13,519 bases of DNA from Deltaproteobacteria bacterium (GCA_021799555.1 JAJZAG010000031.1:5317-18835); one strand, 5' to 3'. Counted from the stretch's first letter, positions 1-8,196 are shown. Translations and numbers: made by a program. The notes: a model not told the origin generated them from the sequence alone.

Positions 1-98
1 AGTAGTACTTTCCGTCCTCGATAGTCGCGCAGGGAGATCGTCCTGCCGTCGTGGGCGGAGAGTGCGAAATCGGGCGCGCGGTCCCCAACCGAAAGCAT
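1..98 (-). CDS. Peroxiredoxin-like (AhpC/TSA or Bcp type) protein, N-terminal fragment
   Basis: Only the first 32 codons are in the window; the gene continues past the left edge. The readable start, MLSVGDRAPDFAL, has the G-x-x-A-P-D-F signature that opens thioredoxin-fold peroxiredoxins. It is followed by a short polar stretch and LRDYRGRKVLL, which fits the first beta strand of that fold. The catalytic cysteine would lie just beyond the edge, so a Bcp/AhpC peroxidase cannot be told from a TlpA/ResA-like thiol-disulfide protein. No signal peptide is visible, which favours a cytosolic peroxidase. The start is the ATG at 98-96, behind a strong Shine-Dalgarno AAGGGAG at 112-106. An in-frame GTG directly before the ATG is less well placed. 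The gene starts 21 nt after the TPR gene stops, so it may share that transcript. Confidence 0.75.
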   Translation of the reverse strand, partial: MLSVGDRAPDFALSAHDGRTISLRDYRGRKVL

Positions 99-119
99 CA
101 CTTCGCTCCCTTAAGCCGG

Positions 120-605
120 TCAGTTCAGCATCGTGCGCAGCCGCTCGAGCGTCGCGAGACACGATGATTCGTTTGGTTCGTAGCTGAGCGCGCGTTCGAA
201 CTCCGCAATCGCGCGAGCGATCATACCCTTGGCCTCGTACAAGCGACCAAGATTCATATGTGGAAAATGCCGTGGCTCATAGCGTGGAGCGCTGGTTGCC
301 TGCTCGAGCCATCCGATTGCCTCGTCCAGTTCGCCTTTCGCCATCAGATAAGCACCAATATCGTTGTATGGGTTGCCGAAGGAGGGATCGATAAGGATCG
401 CGTGCTTGCATTCGGCGATTGCGTCGTCGAGCCGGCCCATCGCCTGATAGGCCCAGCCGCGAAAGGTATAGGCCTCAGCGGTCGGGAAGGTTTCTATTGA
501 TCGTGAGTAGAGCCGAATCGCGCCGTGCAGATCGCGTAGCAGGTGAAGCTGCACACCCTCGTTCCAGAGTTCCAGAGCCCGGGACTTTCGCTCGGTGTCA
601 TCCAT
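120..605 (-). CDS. TPR-repeat protein at the end of the Tad operon
   Basis: This 161-residue protein is almost entirely tetratricopeptide repeats, at roughly residues 10-40, 43-76, 77-108 and 114-147. Repeats 2 and 4 are the clearest: each has the small/aromatic pattern plus a closing D-P or E-P (LIDP near 71-74, YEP near 142-144). TPR arrays mediate protein-protein contacts. It lies 72 nt downstream of tadC, where many Tad loci carry tadD, which encodes a TPR lipoprotein. Unlike TadD, it has no signal peptide and no lipobox: it begins with the charged MDDTERKSRA and should be cytosolic. It is either a divergent functional counterpart of TadD or an unrelated scaffold. The start is the only upstream ATG. 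No good Shine-Dalgarno precedes it; instead a GC palindrome (607-616) abuts the codon. Confidence 0.8.
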   Translation of the reverse strand: MDDTERKSRALELWNEGVQLHLLRDLHGAIRLYSRSIETFPTAEAYTFRGWAYQAMGRLDDAIAECKHAILIDPSFGNPYNDIGAYLMAKGELDEAIGWLEQATSAPRYEPRHFPHMNLGRLYEAKGMIARAIAEFERALSYEPNESSCLATLERLRTMLN

Positions 606-677
606 TGCGGCGCCGCGTTCTTATTGCAGACCGATAACTGGCAGCGGTCAAGCGCCGGCTAGGCGTGCGCCCGAGCC

Positions 678-1613
678 TTATTTGGTCAAGGTTTGCATGA
701 TTTGAATCATGGCCGGCCCGACGATCACGCTCATCATCGCAGGCAGAACGAACAGTACCAGCGGAAAGAGAATTTTTACCGTCGTTTTCTGTGCGGCTTC
801 TTCGGCACGCATTCGGCGCGCGGAACGAAGCGAGTCGGAAATCGAGCGCAGCGCGGGGCCGATCTGCGCACCAATCTGCTCGCTTTGGATAAGCGTCGCC
901 GCCAGAGGTTTAACGTCCTCGACGGCGGTTCGATCGGCAAATTGGCGGAGCGCCTGGCCCAGGCTGGAACCGGCGGCCAGTTCGCCTGAGACAAGCGCGA
1001 GTTCAGCCCCGATCTCTTGACCTTGCCGTTCGGCTTCGGAGCCTACCACTTTGATCGCCTCCGAGAGTCCGAGTCCAGCTTCAACGCACACCACGAGCAG
1101 GTCGAGTACGTCGGAGAGCTGGCTTGCGATCGCACGCTGGCGATTGCGCGCCTTGCGGCCAACGTAATAACTAGGCACGAAAGCGCCTGCGGCAGCGCCT
1201 GCCACGAGGCTGAGGATCACGATTGCCCCCGGCCGCTGCGCGACGAGCGCGAACAAAAGCGCCGCGATAGCGCCAGCGCCGGCTGAGGCAATTCGCACAA
1301 CCTGAAAGGTGCGTGGAGCGCTCGAACGCATGTACCCGGCCTGGACGAGCAAGTGCGAGATTCTTTCAGCCGCCGGAGTGTCGACTGGCGGCGCGGGCAG
1401 GCGCTGCACCACCCATCTGAACAAGGCGCGTGACAGCGAAGAATCGCCATTGCCTGCGAGTTCGCCGTCGCCATAGCTGACGCGCATCTTGACCGCCATG
1501 TCGGTGATTCGATCGTCTAATACACGCGACGATCCGAACAGTGCGGCGTACACCGCCGTCATCGCGGCAGCGATCAGCAATACAAAAGCGAGCGTGATAT
1601 ATAGCGCGGACAT
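678..1613 (-). CDS. tadC: TadC, Tad/Flp pilus inner-membrane platform protein
   Basis: The 311-residue protein belongs to the type II secretion F (GspF/TadC) family. With TadB it forms the inner-membrane platform on which the CpaF ATPase acts to extrude the Flp pilus. An N-terminal membrane segment covers residues 5-25, two more lie near 103-125 and 129-150, and a C-terminal one near 279-300. The T2SSF domain covers about 167-292, beginning at SQLSDVLDLLVVCVEAGLGL, the usual helical opening of the domain, and containing the conserved E-A-G. The order of membrane segments and the length match TadC. The ATG at 1613 lies one base after the tadB stop (TGATATG), with AAGGTGG as a probable ribosome site inside the end of tadB. 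Translation is therefore probably coupled to tadB. Confidence 0.92.
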   Translation of the reverse strand: MSALYITLAFVLLIAAAMTAVYAALFGSSRVLDDRITDMAVKMRVSYGDGELAGNGDSSLSRALFRWVVQRLPAPPVDTPAAERISHLLVQAGYMRSSAPRTFQVVRIASAGAGAIAALLFALVAQRPGAIVILSLVAGAAAGAFVPSYYVGRKARNRQRAIASQLSDVLDLLVVCVEAGLGLSEAIKVVGSEAERQGQEIGAELALVSGELAAGSSLGQALRQFADRTAVEDVKPLAATLIQSEQIGAQIGPALRSISDSLRSARRMRAEEAAQKTTVKILFPLVLFVLPAMMSVIVGPAMIQIMQTLTK

Positions 1614-1614
1614 A

Positions 1615-2574
1615 TCAGAAATCCACCTTAAGAAGTCTGCGAATCGTCGCGAATGCCATCAAATCGAGTCCAGCGGCGACCTTGAGAATGGTTTGGCCGG
1701 ATGGGTCATAGAGCAGCGTGTGTACATACGCCGGCTGTATGATGCTGAACGCGCCGAGCATCACGATCGGCAGGAATCCGACCACCATCCCGCTCATTCG
1801 CGATTGTGCGGTTAGCGCGCGTATCTGCTGCTGAATACGCTGGCGCGTCCGGACAATCTCGGAGAGCCGGCCGATGATCTGGGCAAGTGAGCTGCCGACC
1901 TCGGACTGAACGCGGACGGCAACCACAAGCAGGCGAAGGTCTTCAATTGGAACTCGCTCGAGCATCTCCTCGAGCGCGCGGGGCAACGGCAACCCGAGCC
2001 GGGATTGTTCGATTACGGAGCGAAATTCGGCGCCGATCGGATCGCTGAACTCGGCAACCACGACCTGAAAGCCGCGCAGCAGGGAGTGTCCCGCCTCGAT
2101 CGACGACTTGATCAGGTCGAGTGCATAAGGCAGCTGGGCTGCAAATGCCTTAAGGCGATGCTGCCTGCGGATCCGGATGTAGAATAGCGGCAGGACGCCC
2201 ATCCCAAAGCCCAATCCCAGCGATAAGAGCGGATCGGACGAAATCGCCCCGGCACCCACAATGCCCGCGCCAGCCAGCAGAACGATCACGAGCAACACAT
2301 CGGCGACCGGCAGATAGAGACCCGCCTGCCACATCATCTGCTCAAGCCGTTGAAGAAGGTCGATGCGCATCAAAGCCGCGAGGATCCGGGTCGCGGCTTC
2401 CGTGTTGCGTCGCCGGCCGGCCCTTAATATCCCTTCCGCCGCGGGCGCTTCCGGAGGAATCATGCGGCGGATCACATCGCGGCCGAGTGAGGGACGCACC
2501 TGATGCCGCACGATCACGAATCCGCCGAGCACCAACACCATGAAGAATGCCGAGCCTGTGATTAGGAGATCCAT
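1615..2574 (-). CDS. tadB: TadB, Tad/Flp pilus inner-membrane platform protein
   Basis: The 319-residue membrane protein is the usual partner of TadC. Membrane segments are visible near residues 5-22, 92-110, 115-133, 262-280 and 296-312. A T2SSF domain spans about 146-275; its opening, QLPYALDLIKSSIEAGHSLL, is the typical TadB pattern (Q-L-P-x-A-L-D, then E-A-G-x-S-L). The conserved helix QSEVGSSLAQIIGRLSEIVR lies near 223-242. I chose the ATG at 2574 because it lies four bases after the cpaF stop and starts directly in a membrane segment. The reading frame stays open for 50 more codons upstream, but that part lies inside cpaF and is Arg/Pro-rich, so it is unlikely to be translated. The Shine-Dalgarno is poor, which suggests reinitiation from cpaF. 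Confidence 0.92.
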   Translation of the reverse strand: MDLLITGSAFFMVLVLGGFVIVRHQVRPSLGRDVIRRMIPPEAPAAEGILRAGRRRNTEAATRILAALMRIDLLQRLEQMMWQAGLYLPVADVLLVIVLLAGAGIVGAGAISSDPLLSLGLGFGMGVLPLFYIRIRRQHRLKAFAAQLPYALDLIKSSIEAGHSLLRGFQVVVAEFSDPIGAEFRSVIEQSRLGLPLPRALEEMLERVPIEDLRLLVVAVRVQSEVGSSLAQIIGRLSEIVRTRQRIQQQIRALTAQSRMSGMVVGFLPIVMLGAFSIIQPAYVHTLLYDPSGQTILKVAAGLDLMAFATIRRLLKVDF

Positions 2575-2578
2575 TGGC

Positions 2579-3961
2579 TTAGCGTTGCGCGGCCTTAAAC
2601 AGGCGGGCGTCAGTCTTGTAACCAGCGGCCTCAAGGCGCGTGGCGTAATGCGAGCGAACGCCGGTCGAACGCAATTGTCCGGCGACTTTTGCGTCTGCTC
2701 GCGGTTCCCCACGGACAAATTCATAAAGATCCTGCATCATGATCATTTCGCCCTCCATCCCTGTGATCTCCGAGACTTTCATCACCTTGCGCGAACCATC
2801 GGAGAGGCGGCTGACATGCACGATCACATTGATGGCCGAAGCAATTTGCTGGCGCATCGCGCGCTGCGGGATTGACACCCCCGAGAGCAGCATCATCATT
2901 TCCAGCCGGCCCAGGCACTCACGGGTTGAATTGGCGTGAATGGTCGCGATCGAACCGTCGTGTCCGGTGGACATCGCCTGCAACATGTCCAGCACTTCGG
3001 CACCACGAACTTCGCCGACCACGATCCGGTCGGGGCGCATGCGCAGGCAGTTGCGCACCAGATCGCGCTGAGTGATTTCGCCCTTGCCTTCGAGATTGGA
3101 CGGACGGGTCTCGAGCCGGACCACGTGCGGTTGCTGCAGCGAAAGCTCGGCCGAGTCTTCGATCGTGACGATTCGCTCGTCCTCGGGCACAAATGCCGAC
3201 AGACAGTTGAGCATCGTCGTTTTGCCGGAACCGGTCCCGCCCGCAACGATAACGTTGAGCCGGGCGCGCACCACCGCAAGCAAAAATTCGACGACTTCCC
3301 ACGTGATTGATTCCTTTTCGACCAGACCGGAGATGTCGTAGCGTTTGCGGCCAAAACGCCGGATCGAGAGCGCTGGGCCGTCGAGCGCAAGCGGCGGGAT
3401 TATCGCGTTGATTCGCGAGCCGTCCGGCAGCCGCGCATCAACCATCGGCGAGGATTCATCGACACGCCGCCCGACGCGGGAGACGATCCGATCGATGATC
3501 AGCATCAGATGCTGATCGTCCTGGAACGCCGCTTCAGCCTGATGCAACTTGCCGAAGCGCTCGACGTAGACCTGGCCGTGGCCGTTGACGAGGATGTCGG
3601 TAATGTCATCGTCACGGAGCAGCGGTTCGAGCGGACCCAGGCCGAGGAGCTCATTCTTGATCTCTTCGACGAGGCGGGTGCGATCGGTATCGGTCAGCAG
3701 TCGCCCCTCTTCGTTGAGTATCTCGGTGATCGCGGCAGTGACCTTTCCGGACATCGCTGAAGGCTCGAGGGTCTCGAGCTTCGAGACGTCGATCGTCTCG
3801 AAGAGCCGGTTGTGAACCTTGATTTTGAGCCGGCGCGAGCTTTCGGCGAGCTCGTTTTTGCGGCGCTTTACGGTGCCGCCGATTAGCGATCCGGCCGCGG
3901 CCGAATTCTCCGCGGCCACAGCCCCGGAATTAAGGTTAGTCAGTCGTTGTGCGAGTCCCAT
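2579..3961 (-). CDS. cpaF: CpaF/TadA, Tad pilus assembly ATPase
   Basis: This 460-residue cytosolic ATPase of the type II/IV secretion (GspE/VirB11) superfamily should power Flp pilus assembly, and in some systems retraction. All nucleotide-binding elements are intact: Walker A GGTGSGKTT at 241-249, Asp box IEDSAELSL at 267-275, Walker B RIVVGEVRGAE at 312-322 and His box TGHDGSIATIHANS at 332-345. The N-terminal domain has the typical LGLGPLEPLL and ITDILVNG motifs near 107-127. Residues 1-40 form an Ala/Ser-rich variable leader. The ATG at 3961 is preceded by GAGGA at 3973-3969, overlapping the cpaE stop, with a 7-nt spacer. A 77-codon upstream extension of the frame is Arg/Pro-rich, overlaps cpaE and is rejected. 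The gene lies between cpaE and tadB, the canonical order. Confidence 0.96.
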   Translation of the reverse strand: MGLAQRLTNLNSGAVAAENSAAAGSLIGGTVKRRKNELAESSRRLKIKVHNRLFETIDVSKLETLEPSAMSGKVTAAITEILNEEGRLLTDTDRTRLVEEIKNELLGLGPLEPLLRDDDITDILVNGHGQVYVERFGKLHQAEAAFQDDQHLMLIIDRIVSRVGRRVDESSPMVDARLPDGSRINAIIPPLALDGPALSIRRFGRKRYDISGLVEKESITWEVVEFLLAVVRARLNVIVAGGTGSGKTTMLNCLSAFVPEDERIVTIEDSAELSLQQPHVVRLETRPSNLEGKGEITQRDLVRNCLRMRPDRIVVGEVRGAEVLDMLQAMSTGHDGSIATIHANSTRECLGRLEMMMLLSGVSIPQRAMRQQIASAINVIVHVSRLSDGSRKVMKVSEITGMEGEMIMMQDLYEFVRGEPRADAKVAGQLRSTGVRSHYATRLEAAGYKTDARLFKAAQR

Positions 3962-3971
3962 AACAATATCC

Positions 3972-5186
3972 TCAAGTGCGAACGGCAAATGCGGATCGGA
4001 GCCGTGCGAAAATTCCAATCTCCTGCTCGGGCTCGGCCGCCGGAGCGCTCGGCGCGATCCGCCGCGCCAGTTCTTCGAGTGACTGCGCCAGCGCGGAAGC
4101 AGGCGCGACCTGCCAGAGGTATTTTGCAGTGACTTCCGCCCGTTCCAGAGCGTGCTCATCGGCGGGAATCCGGGCGTAAAGTTCGCGGCCAAGGGTGGAC
4201 TCGATTTGCTTGTCGGTAATCGGATGCGCCGAGCGATGACGGTTGAGCAAAAAGCGCGGTTGCAGCGAGGTCAGCCCGAGCCGCTCGAACAAATCGAGGA
4301 ATCGCCATGCGCATCGGGCCGACGTGATCGACTGCTCGAGCACGTAGAACAGATGTTCGGAACGCTCCCACGCTGCGACGGCGTTCTCGTCGATATGATC
4401 TCCGCAATCGATAATCACGTAGTCGAACAACTGCCGCATCAGGTCAATCACGGTGCCAACTGTCACATCGCTAACGAGCTCGGCCTCCTCGATCCTTTTG
4501 GGGGCGGCGAGCAGGTAAAGGCCTGACTCATGTTTGGACAGTGCGGACTCAAGTTGGAGCGAATCGAGCTTTCGGTCCAGGCGGACAAGCGGCAGAATCG
4601 TGACCTCGGGTTCGATTCCCAATGCCACCGCGAGACCTCCGGTCTGAAGATCAAGATCGATCATCGCGACCCGCTTTTGCGTCTGGCGAAGCGCGAGACC
4701 GAGATTGGCAACCAGCGTCGTCGTGCCCACGCCGCCAACCACGCTGACGAACGAGCAGACGACGCCGCCGTCGCGGCGATCCAAGCGCCAGCGCGCCTCG
4801 CTGATCTTGAGCAGCGCGCGCGTGGCGTCGCCGGCGTCGAGCGGCAGAAACAGCAGCTCGTCAGCGCCGGCGCGCAGCGCCCGCTTCATCAGGCCCGCCG
4901 AGCGAGTCTGTACGAGCGCGAACATCACCGGACGCGGATTTTGTCCGGCCTGCGATTGCAGGCAGCGCAGTCCCTGTTCCTCGTTTCCCGCAAGCATGAC
5001 CATCAGCACGTCGGGTGCGCCAGCGGAAGATTGCGCCCCCAACGAGGTTTCCTCAATTTCAAGCGGCGGGTCGCCCAGTGCCGCGAGCGCGGCTTTCGCG
5101 GTAGCGCGCAGTTCGGCGTTGTCGCCCATCAACTGGACGCGGAGGGTTCCGCGGCTGACTTCTCGATTGACTCCGGAGACTGACAC
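3972..5186 (-). CDS. cpaE: CpaE/TadZ, atypical ParA-like localisation ATPase of the Tad pilus
   Basis: The protein has 404 residues. An N-terminal receiver-like domain (about 15-130) is followed by a MinD/ParA-like domain (about 140-375). TadZ/CpaE proteins place the Tad machinery, commonly at a cell pole. The receiver has PDVLMVMLAG at 59-68, so a Met stands where the phospho-acceptor Asp should be. The deviant Walker A is VVGGVGTTT at 149-157, lacking both the signature lysine and the P-loop lysine. Such changes are known in this family, so ATP hydrolysis is probably weak or absent. Walker A' (MIDLDLQTGG, 175-184) and the switch/Walker B IIDCGD (258-263) are recognisable. The start is a GTG at 5186 with a near-perfect Shine-Dalgarno AGGAGGA at 5197-5191. 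The gap to the cpaC stop is 20 nt. Confidence 0.92.
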   Translation of the reverse strand: MSVSGVNREVSRGTLRVQLMGDNAELRATAKAALAALGDPPLEIEETSLGAQSSAGAPDVLMVMLAGNEEQGLRCLQSQAGQNPRPVMFALVQTRSAGLMKRALRAGADELLFLPLDAGDATRALLKISEARWRLDRRDGGVVCSFVSVVGGVGTTTLVANLGLALRQTQKRVAMIDLDLQTGGLAVALGIEPEVTILPLVRLDRKLDSLQLESALSKHESGLYLLAAPKRIEEAELVSDVTVGTVIDLMRQLFDYVIIDCGDHIDENAVAAWERSEHLFYVLEQSITSARCAWRFLDLFERLGLTSLQPRFLLNRHRSAHPITDKQIESTLGRELYARIPADEHALERAEVTAKYLWQVAPASALAQSLEELARRIAPSAPAAEPEQEIGIFARLRSAFAVRT

Positions 5187-5206
5187 GATTTCCTCCTCGA
5201 TAGCGG

Positions 5207-7027
5207 CTAGAAGCGCGGCCGCGACGCGTCCGGCGGACTGATCTCGCGGGTCTTGATTTCTTCAGGCGACAGTCTGCTGCCCTGAGGCAAATCGACGCGT
5301 GCACCCTCGGGAAGCGCATTCACGATTCGAGGTGTGACGCTCATCACCAGATCGGTCTCCTGTGTGGTGTGCGAGGTAGTGCGAAACAGGCCGCCCAGGT
5401 ATGGCACATCGCCCAAGTAGGGAACCTTGTTGACGATCGAGATTGGGTTATGCAGGATCAGCCCGGCCAGGATTAGCGTTTGTCCGTCGCGCAGCCTGAC
5501 CATCGTTTGCGCGCGCCGAGTAACGAAAGCCGGAACGGTAAAGCCGAACATTGCTACCCCGTGCGCGTAGTCCGGCTGCGAGACTTCGGGCTTTACGTAC
5601 AGCTCGATCGTATCGCGGCCGATTACGGTGGGGAGAAACTCGACCGAGGTGCCGAACTGTTTGAACACGATGGAAGTATTGAGCGCTTGCGCGATGACGA
5701 TCGGGATTTCGCCGCCCGATAGGAACTTGGCTTGTTCACCGGAGTTCGCGAGCAGATGCGGTTCGGCGAGAATTCGCGCCAAGTTGTGCGTTTCAAGGTA
5801 CTGGAAGAAACCCTGGGTCTGGATACTCGAATTTCCGGCCGCAAGACCGTAGGTCAGGTTTTGCGAAAGCATCAGCGGAATCAGCGCGCCACCCGGCGGC
5901 AGGGTCGCCTCCTGTCCGGAAACGACAGTGCCGTTTGGTAGCACCGTCGAGATTGGAAGTTGCGGGCTGAACGGCGTTGCCACCGCCCCCGGCATTCCGA
6001 ATAGCGACACACCGTAGTTCTGCAGCGCCATCGAAAGGTTCACGCCCTGATTTTCGATTTTCGATCGATCGAGTTCAGCGACGATACAGTTGAGCATCAC
6101 CTGCTGTTTGCCACCTGAATCGATCCTGACTTGCCGCTCCTCGTAACTGCCGCGATCGTCCCAGACTGCAAGAGTCGTGAAGCCGGGGGTGTGCCCGACC
6201 AGATTGATTTGTGACGGATTGATTACTTGAATGTCGGCAATCTTCGAGTCGGCAATCGAGACGCGGATCAGGCGGCGGCGGAAATCCAGGACTCGCGAGG
6301 TCCCCTGCATCAGAACGATCGAATCCTCGGGCAAATAATTGGGAGCCGCAGGCCCTCCCGACTGCGACGGAGACAGATATCCGCCGTTATCGGCTACGGC
6401 AGGATTGCTCCGCCACTGTCCGAGCGGGGAATCTTCACCCGGAGTTTTTGCAGACGGCAACGCGGGTGCGGGTGCAAAGCCATAAGTTTGTGCCGGTGCC
6501 GCTGTTGGGCCCACCACCTGAACCATCTCGCTCGGCGCCGAAGATACCGGCGGCGCGGCGGCCAGTCCGATCGCCGGTGCCGACGATGGCGACATGGCCG
6601 CTCGCGCGCCGGCGAGCCCCTCATCAACGGTCGCGTCAGGGCTCTTGCCCGGTTTGAGCGGAGCACCGGGCGTTGCGACACTGCTCACCGCGACGTCGTA
6701 TTCAGCCTTTTGGCCGTCCGCACGGGTCACAGTGACGATCCATCTCCCGCGTTCAGCGCCGAGCAGGACGAGCTTGCCGGGTGTCTCGCCGTGAACAACC
6801 AAGGCATGAGGATTGTCGATCACGCGCACGGCAGGCGTGCTGCCGGGTGCGAGATTATCGATCGTGTAAAGCTCGCCGGCCGCGATCGATAGCGCTATGG
6901 GCGCGGGCGCTGTTCCAGTGCCGGCAAAGGCGGCACTTGCTCCGGCGATCGCGATTACGCAGGTAGCGGCTATTGCCAGCATCCAAAGTCTGACCCGAGT
7001 GGTAATTGGTGAATAGTGAGTGTGCAT
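5207..7027 (-). CDS. cpaC: CpaC/RcpA, outer-membrane secretin of the Tad pilus
   Basis: The 606-residue exported secretin would form the outer-membrane channel for the Flp fibre. A Sec signal peptide is visible, with Arg near 11-13, a hydrophobic core at 15-30 and AFA at 33-35 as likely cleavage site. The bacterial secretin domain lies at about 405-570 and includes LARILAEPHLLANSGEQAKF (416-435), GGEIPI, and VPYLGDVPYLGGLF (535-548). The N-terminal CpaC domain (pilus/secretin N-type, with NPSQINLVGHTPG) lies at 234-303. A second, more diverged copy appears at about 44-115 (LGAERGRW in place of VGHTPG). A Pro/Ala/Gly/Ser-rich linker of about 115 residues joins the two, making the protein longer than a typical CpaC. 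The ATG at 7027 follows GAGGGGA with a 7-nt spacer. No cpaD/rcpB lies between this gene and cpaE. Confidence 0.93.
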   Translation of the reverse strand: MHTHYSPITTRVRLWMLAIAATCVIAIAGASAAFAGTGTAPAPIALSIAAGELYTIDNLAPGSTPAVRVIDNPHALVVHGETPGKLVLLGAERGRWIVTVTRADGQKAEYDVAVSSVATPGAPLKPGKSPDATVDEGLAGARAAMSPSSAPAIGLAAAPPVSSAPSEMVQVVGPTAAPAQTYGFAPAPALPSAKTPGEDSPLGQWRSNPAVADNGGYLSPSQSGGPAAPNYLPEDSIVLMQGTSRVLDFRRRLIRVSIADSKIADIQVINPSQINLVGHTPGFTTLAVWDDRGSYEERQVRIDSGGKQQVMLNCIVAELDRSKIENQGVNLSMALQNYGVSLFGMPGAVATPFSPQLPISTVLPNGTVVSGQEATLPPGGALIPLMLSQNLTYGLAAGNSSIQTQGFFQYLETHNLARILAEPHLLANSGEQAKFLSGGEIPIVIAQALNTSIVFKQFGTSVEFLPTVIGRDTIELYVKPEVSQPDYAHGVAMFGFTVPAFVTRRAQTMVRLRDGQTLILAGLILHNPISIVNKVPYLGDVPYLGGLFRTTSHTTQETDLVMSVTPRIVNALPEGARVDLPQGSRLSPEEIKTREISPPDASRPRF

Positions 7028-7053
7028 TGATGGTCCCCTCTAAACGCGCGCCT

Positions 7054-8196
7054 TCATGGAATTGCGATCGTTTTGGGCGCGGGCACGTAGACGCCGGAGC
7101 CTATTGAGGTTCGGGGCGAATCTTCGGATGGCGCAATCGCGTCCGCAGCGCGCTTGTTCGGCGCAGAATTGCCGGCGGGCGTCCTCAGCGCCTCCGCCAG
7201 GATCGGGGGCACCATAATCGAAGCGGAGGCTTGCGGACGCAACGGCAGACTTGACGCTGATGAACCACGCGATGAAGCAGCCGTGGCAGGCACCGGCTCC
7301 GCTGTCGCTGCGGGGTAAACTTCCCGCAGCAGGCTCATCCGATCCGTCGAAAGCGCCGACCTGATAAATGAAACGGACTCGGCGGATTTGCCGTCGCGCA
7401 TAATTTGTACGCTCAGCGTGGGCCGCGCCACGCGCGGGGGGCGCACCGTGCCGAGTGCCGCGACTTGATCGTGGATTGTGGGCGGATCGAAGCCGTGCAA
7501 ATCGCGCATCTCCGCACCGTTGGTCATGACGATCTTGCTGTCACTGTAATTGCGCATCGCAAGGTGCAGCTGACCCTCATGAGTGGCTAGCGCGAGTTTT
7601 TCCGCCTGCGCCGGGGTAACCAGCAGCGTTACGACCTTGACCACCTCGGGCTGGTCGTTTTTCTTTTCAATCTCCTGGGCAACCGCGAGCACCTCGATAT
7701 CCTGCAGAACCACCTTCGAAAATGACGGGATGTCGCGTCCCGAACCGGAAACCGAGACGAGCACGTCCACACGCGCGCGGGGTTGTACGAAGCCGGCGAT
7801 ATCGCTGACCTCGTCGACCGGCACTGACATCGCGCGCATCCCATTCGGGATCAGCAACGGCAATACGCCCGAAGTCTTTTCGCCCATGAAGAGCTTGCTC
7901 GCGACGACGGGTTCGTTTGCGATGATTTGGTATTTGACGAACGAATTAACCAGCGCCTGCGGGTCCGTGAATGCCCCCTCCGGCACACTGTCCCGCGACC
8001 ATCGTGCTAGTTTCACCGCACCGGGGTCGATCCGTGATCCGAGCGGAAGATCGTGGGAGGCAACCACGATATCAACCGTGTTCGCCAGCGCCTTTTGAAC
8101 TTCCGCTTCCCGCCGCTTAAGTGCTGAGAAAACGATCACTGCGGCAAGGATTGCGGCGAATCCCGCCAGGATCGCGAAAATCAATGGTCGTCTCAT
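7054..8196 (-). CDS. cpaB: CpaB/RcpC, periplasmic Tad pilus assembly protein
   Basis: The 380-residue protein has one N-terminal membrane anchor (about 4-26, after MRRP). A SAF domain follows at about 41-103, with VDIVVASHDLPLGSRI and the closing EPVVASKL. The RcpC/CpaB domain is at about 113-230, with the typical GMRAMSVPVDEVSDIAGFV (119-137), a D-V-L-V strand, and VTLLVTPAQAEKLALATHEG (189-208). It should sit in the periplasm, joined to the inner membrane, and help organise the CpaC secretin. The last 95 or so residues are Ala/Ser/Pro-rich, low in complexity and probably disordered. The ATG at 8196 follows GGAGGGG with a short spacer. The gene is separated from flp by 231 nt, far more than the other gaps in the operon, and from cpaC by 26 nt. 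Confidence 0.92.
   Translation of the reverse strand: MRRPLIFAILAGFAAILAAVIVFSALKRREAEVQKALANTVDIVVASHDLPLGSRIDPGAVKLARWSRDSVPEGAFTDPQALVNSFVKYQIIANEPVVASKLFMGEKTSGVLPLLIPNGMRAMSVPVDEVSDIAGFVQPRARVDVLVSVSGSGRDIPSFSKVVLQDIEVLAVAQEIEKKNDQPEVVKVVTLLVTPAQAEKLALATHEGQLHLAMRNYSDSKIVMTNGAEMRDLHGFDPPTIHDQVAALGTVRPPRVARPTLSVQIMRDGKSAESVSFIRSALSTDRMSLLREVYPAATAEPVPATAASSRGSSASSLPLRPQASASIMVPPILAEALRTPAGNSAPNKRAADAIAPSEDSPRTSIGSGVYVPAPKTIAIP

Noticed and set aside
2575..2724. A 50-codon upstream extension of the tadB frame
   Set aside because: It lies inside cpaF. The ATG at 2574 starts in the first membrane helix, four bases after the cpaF stop.
3962..4192. A 77-codon upstream extension of the cpaF frame
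   Set aside because: It overlaps cpaE in another frame and is Arg/Pro/Ser-rich. The ATG at 3961 follows GAGGA and fits the family length.
4530..5183. A 217-codon plus-strand frame antisense to cpaE
   Set aside because: It is a shadow of cpaE, whose domain motifs clearly fix the coding strand.
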